A stretch of 7,140 nt of DNA from Actinomycetes bacterium (GTDB lineage: Bacteria; Actinomycetota; Actinomycetes; Actinomycetales; Microbacteriaceae). The stretch spans positions 1 to 7,140 of the forward strand of contig JAEWKY010000185.1 in NCBI GenBank assembly GCA_023457615.1. The letters run 5' to 3'. Each line of letters opens with the position of its first letter. Positions within the stretch are counted from its first letter, which is position 1. Both the position numbers and the translations under genes were made by a program. The notes beneath the pieces are model-generated. The model had not been told where the DNA came from, did no database searches, and was given only the letters and a program-made list of their open reading frames with translations. Positions 1-5,838 of this stretch are shown here, in pieces.

Positions 1-24
1 CCCGCGACCGCTTAGGGTCGACGG

Positions 25-1332
25 GTGCCCCCCGCGTTCCCCGGCTCCGCCTCGGCCGAGCCGGTCTACGACGAACCCCGGATGAGGTCGCGGCTCTCGC
101 GACGACAGGTGTACCGCCGTCGGCGGATCGTCGTCTTCGGCGGGGTCGCGCTCGCGCTCGCGACGCTCGTCTACCTGCCGCTGACGCTGCTCGCGCCGCT
201 GCCCGCGGCGGCGGTCACCGTCACCGCGCCGCAGGAGGCCGTGCCGCCCACGGTACCTCTCGTCTTCCCCGAGTACGGGGCCAGCGGGATCGCCGCGGTC
301 GGCGTCGACGGTGTTCTCGGTCCGAGCGACCTGCTCGGCCAGAGCGGTTCGACCGACCCCCGGCCGATGGCGAGTATCACGAAGGTGATCACCGCACTCG
401 TCGTGCTCGAGTCGTTCCCGCTCGCGCTCGGGGAGGCGGGTCCGACCGTCACGATGTCGGGCGTCGACGTCGGCTACTACGGCGAGTACCTCGCGCAGAA
501 CGGCACCGTGTCGACGGTGCAGGCCGGGATGACGTTCACCGAGCGCGAGCTGCTCGAGCTGACGCTCGTGAAGTCGGCGAACAACTACACGAAGAGCCTC
601 ATGATGTGGGCCTTCGGCTCGCAGGACGCCTACCTCGCCGCCGCACGGGCGTGGCTCGCCGACCACGGACTCGACCGCATCGTCGTGAACGAGCCGACCG
701 GCATCGACCCGTCGAACGTCGGGCCGGTCGACCAGGTCGTCGAGGTCGGCCGGATCGCCCTCGGGCATCCCGTCGTCGCCGAGATCGTCGCGACGCCCGA
801 GGTCGGCGTGGCGAATCTCGGCGCCCTGCCCAACACGAACGCGCTCCTCGGCGTCGACGGCGTCGACGGGATCAAGACCGGCACGCTCGACGACTTCGGG
901 GCGAACCTGCTGTTCTCCGCCGACTACGCCGTCGGCTCCTCGACGGTGACGCTCGTCGGGGTCGTGCTCGGCGGCCCGAGTCACGACCGCATCGACTCCG
1001 ACATCCTCGCGCTGCTCGCCTCGACGATCGCGAACTTCAGCGAGGTCGAGGTGGCGGCCGACGCGGAGGTCTTCGCGGCCTACGCGACGGTCTGGGGCGT
1101 CGAGGCGTCGGCGATCGCGAGCGAGCGGGCGTCCCTCCTCGTGTGGAGCGCCGACCCGCTCGAGAGCGAGGTCGTCACCGAGGACGTCACGACGGGCCTC
1201 GCGGGCGACGACGTCGGCGACCTCGTGTTCCGCGCCGGCTCGCGGAGCGTCACGATCGACCTGGAGCTCGCGCTCGACGTGCCCGACCCGGGTCCCTGGT
1301 GGCGGCTCACCCACCCGGGCGCGCTGTTCTGA
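25..1332 (+). CDS. Serine-type D-Ala-D-Ala carboxypeptidase (peptidase S11 family), membrane-anchored or secreted
   Basis: This 435-residue protein should trim the terminal D-alanine from peptidoglycan stem peptides outside the membrane. All three penicillin-binding-protein motifs are visible in order: SITK at residues 117-120 (Ser117 nucleophile, Lys120 base), SAN at 184-186 and KTGT at 284-287. A basic stretch (about 21-34) precedes a hydrophobic segment (about 35-57), then PAAAV near 60-64. The segment could therefore be an anchor or a signal peptide cut after the alanines. The C-terminal part (about 330-435) is acidic, and I do not recognise it as the usual PBP5 C-terminal domain. The GTG at 25 is supported by AGGG at 14-17 and an in-frame stop at 13-15. 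An ATG at residue 20 would give a more normal short n-region but has a poorer ribosome site. The gene converges on the SGNH hydrolase. The family is firm; the exact substrate is inferred. Confidence 0.92.
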   Translation: MPPAFPGSASAEPVYDEPRMRSRLSRRQVYRRRRIVVFGGVALALATLVYLPLTLLAPLPAAAVTVTAPQEAVPPTVPLVFPEYGASGIAAVGVDGVLGPSDLLGQSGSTDPRPMASITKVITALVVLESFPLALGEAGPTVTMSGVDVGYYGEYLAQNGTVSTVQAGMTFTERELLELTLVKSANNYTKSLMMWAFGSQDAYLAAARAWLADHGLDRIVVNEPTGIDPSNVGPVDQVVEVGRIALGHPVVAEIVATPEVGVANLGALPNTNALLGVDGVDGIKTGTLDDFGANLLFSADYAVGSSTVTLVGVVLGGPSHDRIDSDILALLASTIANFSEVEVAADAEVFAAYATVWGVEASAIASERASLLVWSADPLESEVVTEDVTTGLAGDDVGDLVFRAGSRSVTIDLELALDVPDPGPWWRLTHPGALF

Positions 1333-1333
1333 G

Positions 1334-1359
1334 GGCGGCGGTCCTCCCGCACCGCCGCC
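1334..1359. terminator. Hairpin between convergent genes, likely bidirectional terminator
   Basis: A perfect 9-bp GC-rich stem (GGCGGCGGT at 1334-1342 with ACCGCCGCC at 1351-1359) encloses an 8-base loop. It begins two bases after the carboxypeptidase stop and ends just before the stop of the opposing hydrolase gene. It has no U-tract on either side, which is common for actinobacterial hairpin terminators. Its position between two convergent genes suggests it serves both strands; this is inference. Confidence 0.6.
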
Positions 1360-1360
1360 G

Positions 1361-2122
1361 CTAGAAGCCGGGGCGCTTCGGGGCGACGCCGTCGCCGGAG
1401 GACTGGTGACGCACCCGCCGCAGGATCCACGGCGCCAGGTACTCGCGCGCCCAGCCGAGGTCCTCGATGCGGGCCTCGCGCCACGCCTTCCGCGGCAGCG
1501 GCTCGGCCTCGAACGGCTCGAGATCGTGCTCGACGTTGAGCGCGTCGAGCACCATGCGGGCGATCGTCTGATGGCCGACCGGCGAGAAGTGCAGGCGGTC
1601 GGGCGCCCACATCCGGGGGTCGGCGAGCTCGCGCAGCGCCCACATGTCCGCGACGACCGCGTCGTGGCGCTTCGCGATGGTGTGCAGGTTCTCGTTGTAG
1701 ATCGCGACCTTGCCGCGGAGGCGCCCGAGCACCGGCGTGCCGCCGATGTCCGGGCCGTTGAACATCACGACGGTCGCGCCGTCGCGGGACAGTCGCTCGA
1801 TGCCGCCGTCGAGCCGCGCGGCGACCTCGTCGGGGTCGGTGCCGGGGCGGATGATGTCGTTCCCACCGGCCGAGACGGAGATGAGGTCCGGGCGCAGGGC
1901 GAGCGCGGCATCCACCTGCTCGTCGAGGATCTGCTGCAGGAGCCGTCCCCGGATGGCGAGGTTGGCGTAGGCGAAGTCGTCGGTCTGCCCCGCGAGCGTC
2001 TCGGCGACCCGGTCCGCCCAGCCGCGGTGGCCGCCGGGGGAGTCGGGCTCCGGATCGCCGATGCCCTCGGTGAAGGAGTCGCCGATCGCGACGTAGCGCG
2101 ACCACGGGTGGCGGGCGGTCAT
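1361..2122 (-). CDS. SGNH/GDSL-family hydrolase (esterase/lipase-like), cytoplasmic
   Basis: This 253-residue protein has the four SGNH blocks. Block I is GDS at residues 14-16, with Ser16 as nucleophile. Block II has Gly59 in the NLAIRG segment. Block III is GGND at 86-89, with Asn88. Block V is DRLH at 175-178, with Asp175 and His178 completing the triad. There is no signal peptide or membrane segment, so it should act in the cytoplasm as an ester hydrolase; the substrate cannot be read from sequence. After block V there is an unusual basic tail of about 50 residues (roughly 205-253), rich in Trp and Arg, beyond the catalytic fold. The ATG at 2120-2122 is preceded on the minus strand by only a weak purine run (TGGTGG). 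A candidate promoter lies 37-66 bases upstream. The gene stands alone on its strand here, convergent with the carboxypeptidase and divergent from the small membrane protein. Confidence 0.92.
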   Translation of the reverse strand: MTARHPWSRYVAIGDSFTEGIGDPEPDSPGGHRGWADRVAETLAGQTDDFAYANLAIRGRLLQQILDEQVDAALALRPDLISVSAGGNDIIRPGTDPDEVAARLDGGIERLSRDGATVVMFNGPDIGGTPVLGRLRGKVAIYNENLHTIAKRHDAVVADMWALRELADPRMWAPDRLHFSPVGHQTIARMVLDALNVEHDLEPFEAEPLPRKAWREARIEDLGWAREYLAPWILRRVRHQSSGDGVAPKRPGF

Positions 2123-2158
2123 GCCACCAGATTGCCACGACGCGGCGTCATCCCGAGC

Positions 2159-2188
2159 CCGTTAGCGACTTCGAGGCGGTCGCGTCAA
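2159..2188 (-). promoter_or_regulatory. Candidate housekeeping promoter for the SGNH hydrolase
   Basis: Reading the minus strand, TTGACG (2188 down to 2183) matches five of six bases of the -35 consensus. It is followed after 18 bases by TAACGG (2164 down to 2159), a weak -10 that keeps the TA but lacks the final T. Transcription would start about 30 bases before the ATG at 2122. The good -35 and position support it; the poor -10 is the main doubt. Confidence 0.35.
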
Positions 2189-2202
2189 GACCCCGTCTCG
2201 TC

Positions 2203-2247
2203 CGACGGATCTCCGCTGGGATGGACTCAGACGCGAGATCCGCGTCG
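2203..2247. repeat. Inverted repeat upstream of the GlsB-like gene
   Basis: CGGATCTC at 2206-2213 is an exact reverse complement of GAGATCCG at 2235-2242, separated by 21 bases. Allowing a two-base bulge, CGAC (2203-2206) also pairs with GTCG (2244-2247), lengthening the stem to 11 bp. It ends seven bases before the ribosome binding site of the downstream gene. It could be an operator or a leader hairpin; neither can be chosen from sequence. Confidence 0.4.
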
Positions 2248-2253
2248 AACGAA

Positions 2254-2259
2254 AGAAGG
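2254..2259 (+). promoter_or_regulatory. Ribosome binding site that fixes the start of the GlsB-like gene
   Basis: AGAAGG lies six bases before the GTG at 2266. This purine-rich stretch stands out from the GC-rich surroundings and is the strongest Shine-Dalgarno sequence in the window. It shows that the GTG, not the in-frame ATG at 2221, is the real start. Confidence 0.75.
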
Positions 2260-2265
2260 TTCACC

Positions 2266-2535
2266 GTGGGAATTCTGGGATGGATCGTCCTCGGCCTCGT
2301 CGCCGGAGCGATCGCGAAGCTCATCCTGCCGGGCCGCCAGGGCGGCGGCTGGATCGTGACCCTGCTGCTGGGTATCGTCGGCGCCCTCCTCGGAGGCTTC
2401 ATCGGCAGCGCGATCTTCGGGGTCGGCATCGAGGGGTTCTTCGACCTCTCGACGTGGCTCCTCGCGATCGGCGGCGCGGTGCTCGTGCTCCTGATCTACG
2501 GCCTGATCACGCGCGGCAGCCGCTCGCGCGCCTGA
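2266..2535 (+). CDS. GlsB/YeaQ/YmgE-family stress-associated membrane protein
   Basis: This small 89-residue integral membrane protein has three hydrophobic segments: about residues 3-21, 29-53 and 61-82. The family hallmark PGRQGGGW at 22-29 sits in the short loop after the first helix, and glycine-rich GxxxG-like spacing runs through the second. The C-terminus is a short basic tail (RGSRSRA). Members of this family (transglycosylase-associated protein Pfam group) are small membrane proteins often induced in stress or stationary phase, but their biochemical role is unknown. The GTG start is chosen because it follows AGAAGG by six bases and puts the first helix at the N-terminus, as is usual. 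An in-frame ATG 45 bases upstream would add 15 polar residues without a good ribosome site. The gene appears monocistronic, being followed at once by a strong hairpin. Confidence 0.88.
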   Translation: MGILGWIVLGLVAGAIAKLILPGRQGGGWIVTLLLGIVGALLGGFIGSAIFGVGIEGFFDLSTWLLAIGGAVLVLLIYGLITRGSRSRA

Positions 2536-2552
2536 CCGGCTCGAACGCGGTT

Positions 2553-2586
2553 CCGATGGCCCAGGGCTCCGGCTCTGGGCCATCGG
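2553..2586 (+). terminator. Strong hairpin terminator after the GlsB-like gene
   Basis: CCGATGGCCCAG (2553-2564) pairs perfectly with CTGGGCCATCGG (2575-2586) around a 10-base loop, starting 17 bases past the stop codon. The 12-bp perfect stem and its position make a terminator the simplest reading. There is no following T-run, so termination would be of the U-less type or Rho-assisted. It would isolate dinB from the small membrane gene upstream. Confidence 0.7.
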
Positions 2587-2606
2587 CCTGTCGGGGCGCC
2601 GGTCGT

Positions 2607-2639
2607 GCTCGCGTCGGGCTCGCGTCCGGCTCGCGTCAT
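2607..2639. repeat. Three tandem copies of an 11-base unit
   Basis: Units start at 2607, 2618 and 2629. All share GCTCGCGTC or its first eight to nine bases and differ only in the last two positions (GG, CG, AT). The array is non-coding and runs directly into the 32-base repeat that follows, with no gap. It lies between the terminator of the upstream gene and dinB. Confidence 0.75.
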
Positions 2640-2708
2640 CGGCCCCCGCCCTCGCCGACCGGCAGCGTCGCCGGCCCCCGCTCTCGCCGACCGGCAGCGT
2701 CGCCGGCC
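2640..2708. repeat. Two tandem 32-base repeats plus a partial third, before dinB
   Basis: Copies at 2640-2671 and 2672-2703 differ at one base only (GCCCTC versus GCTCTC). Five bases of a third copy (CGGCC) start at 2704. Each unit contains CCGGC and, across the junction, GCCGG (2659-2663 with 2670-2674; 2691-2695 with 2702-2706). Each can therefore fold into a 5-bp stem with a 6-base loop. The second hairpin ends 19 bases before the dinB start. This may be a replication-slippage duplication or a regulatory element. Confidence 0.8.
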
Positions 2709-2714
2709 GGTGAC

Positions 2715-2718
2715 AGGA
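2715..2718 (+). promoter_or_regulatory. Ribosome binding site for dinB
   Basis: AGGA lies seven bases before the GTG at 2726. It supports that start over the out-of-frame ATG at 2718. Confidence 0.55.
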
Positions 2719-2725
2719 TGGCGAC

Positions 2726-3973
2726 GTGAGCAAGCAGGACGGCAGCGGGCGGCAGGTCTCCGCCGAGCCCGTCGACGCTCTCGACCCGCACATCCTGCAC
2801 GTCGACATGGACGCGTTCTTCGCGTCGGTCGAGCTGCTCGAGCATCCCGAGCTCGTCGGCAAGCCCGTCATCGTCGGACATCCGTCGGCCCGCTCAGTCG
2901 TCACCGCGGCGACCTACGAGGCCCGCAAGTTCGGCGTGAACTCGGCGATGCCGATGGCCCTCGCCCTCCGGCGCTGCCCGCAGGCGGTCGTGCTCGAGCC
3001 GCACTACGACCGCTACCAGAAGTACTCGCGGCAGGTGATGGACCTGTTCCGCGACATCACGCCGCAGGTCGAGGTGCTCGGCATCGACGAGGCGTTCCTC
3101 GACGTCGCGGGCGCTCGCAGGCTGCTCGGCACGCCGTGGCAGATCGGCGGGCGCATCCGCGAGCTCGTCTTCCGTGAGACCGGGCTGCGCTGCTCGGTCG
3201 GCGCCGCGGCGACGAAGTACGTCGCGAAGCTCGCGTCGAGCCGCTCCAAGCCCGACGGGCTCCTCGTCGTCCCGAAGGCCGACACCCTCGCCTTCCTGCG
3301 CCCGCAGCCGATCTCGGCGCTGTGGGGCGTCGCCGCGAAGACCGGAGAGAAGCTCGAGCGCCTGGGGCTGCGCACCGTGGCCGACGTCGCCGACATCCCG
3401 CTCGATGCGCTCACGCGCGCCGTCGGCACCGCGACCGCGCGCCATCTGCACGAGCTGTCGTGGGGCCGCGACCCGCGCGTCGTCGTCACCGAGACCGCCG
3501 AGAAGAGCATCGGGCACGAGCGCACCTTCGAACGCAACATCGTCGATCGGGTCGAGCTCGAGAGGGAGATGCTGCGCCTCGCCGACGCGGTCGGCGTGCG
3601 GCTGCGGCGCGGGGGAGTGCAGGCCCGCACCATCGCCCTCAAGCTGCGCTTCGACGACTTCTCGACGATCACCCGGTCGCGCACGCTCGCCGAGCCGACC
3701 GACCTCGGTCGGCGCATCTACGAGGAGGCGCGCTCGCTCTACGCCGACTCCGGACGCGCGGGCGAGCCCGTGCGGTTGCTCGGCGTGCGCGGCGAGCAGC
3801 TCACGGGTCACGTCGCCGACACCGCGCTCTGGGACGACGACGGCGACTGGCGCGAGGCCGAGACCGTGGTGGATGCGATCGCGGCGAAGTTCGGGCGCAA
3901 CCTCGTGCGTCCCGCGACGCTCCTCGGCGACGACCCCGACCGGAGGATGCCGATGAAGGGCGATCCGACCTAG
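2726..3973 (+). CDS. dinB: DNA polymerase IV (Y-family translesion polymerase)
   Basis: This 415-residue protein replicates past damaged template bases in the cytoplasm with low fidelity and no proofreading. The N-terminal palm carries HVDMDAFFASVE at 25-36. Asp27 is a metal ligand, and Phe32 is at the steric-gate position that excludes ribonucleotides. YEAR at 64-67 contacts the incoming nucleotide. IDEAFLD at 120-126 supplies catalytic Asp121 and Glu122. A helix-hairpin-helix thumb covers about 190-235, and the little-finger domain begins at SIGHERTF (261-268) and runs to about 355. The tail ends in a conserved-looking AxxFGxxxVRPATLL segment (386-400). I see no textbook QLxLF clamp-binding motif; the nearest thing at the usual place is DTALWDD (365-371). 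The protein is longer than E. coli DinB (351), as is common in actinobacteria. All catalytic residues are intact. No LexA box is visible upstream. Confidence 0.95.
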   Translation: MSKQDGSGRQVSAEPVDALDPHILHVDMDAFFASVELLEHPELVGKPVIVGHPSARSVVTAATYEARKFGVNSAMPMALALRRCPQAVVLEPHYDRYQKYSRQVMDLFRDITPQVEVLGIDEAFLDVAGARRLLGTPWQIGGRIRELVFRETGLRCSVGAAATKYVAKLASSRSKPDGLLVVPKADTLAFLRPQPISALWGVAAKTGEKLERLGLRTVADVADIPLDALTRAVGTATARHLHELSWGRDPRVVVTETAEKSIGHERTFERNIVDRVELEREMLRLADAVGVRLRRGGVQARTIALKLRFDDFSTITRSRTLAEPTDLGRRIYEEARSLYADSGRAGEPVRLLGVRGEQLTGHVADTALWDDDGDWREAETVVDAIAAKFGRNLVRPATLLGDDPDRRMPMKGDPT

Positions 3974-4013
3974 TCCTCGGCGGAGCGTCCGGCTCGCTGT
4001 CGGCATCACCCGG

Positions 4014-4019
4014 TAACGT
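4014..4019 (+). promoter_or_regulatory. Candidate -10 element just before the helicase start
   Basis: TAACGT fits the actinobacterial TANNNT -10 pattern and ends eight bases before the GTG at 4028. Nothing resembling a Shine-Dalgarno sequence lies in the intervening bases (TCCATCAA). This is the arrangement expected for a leaderless transcript. No -35 match is present about 17 bases upstream, so the call is tentative. Confidence 0.3.
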
Positions 4020-4027
4020 TCCATCAA

Positions 4028-5830
4028 GTGAGCGAGTCGACGGCCCCCGCGCCGAACGACGGCCCCGTGTTCCGCGCGACCGCCGCCGCCGAGCACCTCT
4101 CGCCCACCTTCCCGGAGCGGGCCCCGTGGGGCGCCGTCGCGAAGCTCCGCGCGTGGCAGGAGGAGGCCCTCGCCGAGTACCACCGGCGCGAGCCGAAGGA
4201 CTTCCTCGTCTCCGCGACGCCGGGCGCCGGCAAGACGGCGTTCGCCCTCCGCCTCGCCTCCGACCTGCTCCAGCGCCGCGTCGTCGACCGCATCACGGTC
4301 GTCGCCCCGACCGAGCACCTCAAGGTGCAGTGGGCCGAGGCGGCGCACCGCGCGGGCATCCGCCTCGATCCGCGCTTCAGCAACAAGCACTCGCGCGAGT
4401 CGCGCCCCTACCACGGCGTCGCCGTCACCTACGCGCAGATCGCGGTGCGGCCCTCGCTGCACAAGGCGCTCACCGAATCCAAGCGCACGCTCGTGATCCT
4501 CGACGAGGTGCACCACGGGGGCGACGCGCTGTCGTGGGGCGACGCCATCCGCGAGGCGTTCGAGCGCGCCGAGCGCCGGCTCTCGCTCACCGGCACCCCG
4601 TTCCGGTCGGACACCGCGCCCATCCCGTTCGTCTCGTACCTGCGCGACGAGCGCGGCATCCGGCTCTCGCAGACCGACTACGCCTACGGCTACGGGCGCG
4701 CGCTGGCCGACCACATCGTGCGACCCGTCGTGTTCCTCTCCTACGCGGGCTCGATGCGCTGGCGCACCCGTCAGGGCGACGAGATGGAGGCCGCTCTCGG
4801 GCAGGGCGACACGTCCGACGTGACCGCGCAGGCGTGGCGGACCGCCCTCGACCCCGGCGGCGACTGGATCCCCGCCGTGCTCACCGCGGCCGACCGTCGC
4901 CTCACCGAGGTGCGTCGCGACGTGCCGGATGCCGGAGGTCTCGTGATCGCGACCGACCACGTCACGGCGAAGGCCTACGCGACCATCCTCTCCGGCATCA
5001 CCGGCCAGGAGACCACGGTCGTGCTCTCCGACGAGCCGGGCGGGTCGGAGCGGATCTCGCGCTTCGCCGCCTCGACGCAGCGCTGGATGGTCGCGGTGCG
5101 GATGGTCTCGGAGGGCGTCGACGTGCCGCGCCTCATGGTCGGCGTCTACGCGACGAGCTCCTCGACGCCGCTGTTCTTCGCGCAGGCGATCGGACGGTTC
5201 GTGCGCACGAGGCGGCGCGGCGAGATCGCCTCGGTCTTCATGCCGAGCGTGCCCATCCTGCTGACGCTCGCGGCCGAGATGGAGCGCGAGCGCGACCACG
5301 CCCTCGATCGCGAGCGGAGCGACGACGAGCTGCTCGACGACGGTCTGCTGGAGAGCGCCCAGGAGCGCGAGGCCGCCTCGGCGGAGCTGCTCGACGAGTA
5401 CGAGTGGACGGCGCTCGGCTCGGTCGCGCAGTTCGAGAAGGTGCTGTTCGACGGCGAGGACTACGGCGCCCTCGCTGAGCCCGGCAGCCCCGAGGAGTGG
5501 GAGTTCCTCGGCATCCCGGGCATCCTCGAGCCGGAGGACGTCAGCCGCCTGCTCAGGCTGCGGCAGGCCCGCCAGGCGCGTCGCGGCGTCGAGCGCCGCC
5601 AGGAGCAGCCCGACGCGCCCGACCCGGTGCCGCTGCATCGCAGCCTCGCCGAGCAGCGCCGCCTGCTCAACAGCCTCGTCTCGGTGTGGTCGAAGCAGTC
5701 GGGGGAGACGCACGCGCAGATCCACGCCGAGGTCCGTCGACTCGGCGGCGGTCCCGAGGTGGCCCGCGCGACCGTCGCCCAGCTGCAGGCGCGCATCGAC
5801 ATCCTCCGCGCGCGGATCACGAGGCGCTGA
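4028..5830 (+). CDS. SF2 DEAD/DEAH-type helicase with a uncharacterised C-terminal domain
   Basis: This 600-residue ATP-dependent nucleic-acid translocase or helicase has the full SF2 motif set. RAWQ at 41-44 is the Q-motif equivalent and ATPGAGKT at 63-70 is Walker A with Lys69. APTEHL at 93-98 is motif Ia, and ILDEVHH at 157-163 is a Walker B of DEVH type. SLTGTPFR at 186-193 is motif III. VRMVSEGVDVP at 357-367 is motif V, and QAIGRFVR at 386-393 carries the motif VI arginines. The layout resembles ResIII/XPB-like helicases rather than RNA DEAD-box proteins. Residues about 415-455 are highly charged and probably coiled-coil. The last 200 residues contain no nuclease or zinc motif that I recognise and end in a heptad-like helix. 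It follows dinB after 54 bases with no evident terminator. The GTG start lacks a ribosome site, and the in-frame dinB stop at 3971 limits any extension. The enzyme class is firm; the substrate and pathway are unknown. Confidence 0.9.
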   Translation: MSESTAPAPNDGPVFRATAAAEHLSPTFPERAPWGAVAKLRAWQEEALAEYHRREPKDFLVSATPGAGKTAFALRLASDLLQRRVVDRITVVAPTEHLKVQWAEAAHRAGIRLDPRFSNKHSRESRPYHGVAVTYAQIAVRPSLHKALTESKRTLVILDEVHHGGDALSWGDAIREAFERAERRLSLTGTPFRSDTAPIPFVSYLRDERGIRLSQTDYAYGYGRALADHIVRPVVFLSYAGSMRWRTRQGDEMEAALGQGDTSDVTAQAWRTALDPGGDWIPAVLTAADRRLTEVRRDVPDAGGLVIATDHVTAKAYATILSGITGQETTVVLSDEPGGSERISRFAASTQRWMVAVRMVSEGVDVPRLMVGVYATSSSTPLFFAQAIGRFVRTRRRGEIASVFMPSVPILLTLAAEMERERDHALDRERSDDELLDDGLLESAQEREAASAELLDEYEWTALGSVAQFEKVLFDGEDYGALAEPGSPEEWEFLGIPGILEPEDVSRLLRLRQARQARRGVERRQEQPDAPDPVPLHRSLAEQRRLLNSLVSVWSKQSGETHAQIHAEVRRLGGGPEVARATVAQLQARIDILRARITRR

Positions 5831-5832
5831 GG
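5829..5832 (+). promoter_or_regulatory. Ribosome binding site for the MSMEG_6728-family gene
   Basis: GAGG overlaps the helicase TGA stop and sits six bases before the GTG at 5839. This fixes the start and ties translation of the small gene to the helicase message. Confidence 0.6.
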
Positions 5833-5838
5833 CGACCC

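Noticed and set aside
2245..2263. TCGAAC and GTTCA half-sites flanking the ribosome site of the GlsB-like gene, another possible LexA site.
   Set aside because: The spacing is eight bases instead of four, and the region is explained by the Shine-Dalgarno sequence.
2221..2265. An upstream ATG giving the GlsB-like protein 15 extra residues.
   Set aside because: It lacks a good ribosome site, adds polar residues before the first helix, and a strong AGAAGG precedes the GTG at 2266.
1406..2359. A 317-codon plus-strand frame opposite the SGNH hydrolase.
   Set aside because: It is an antisense shadow; the minus strand carries all four SGNH catalytic blocks in correct order.
2541..2556. TCGAAC GCG GTTCCGA, resembling an actinobacterial LexA (SOS) box upstream of dinB.
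   Set aside because: The half-sites are three rather than four bases apart and the second is GTTCC, not GTTCG. It also lies before the terminator and about 170 bases from dinB.
3983..3995. GAGC/GCTC hairpin after dinB as a possible terminator.
   Set aside because: The stem is only four base pairs, which is expected by chance here.
3322..5478. A 718-codon plus-strand open frame spanning the dinB/helicase junction.
   Set aside because: It is an Arg-rich shifted-frame shadow overlapping two genes whose catalytic motifs lie in the other frame.
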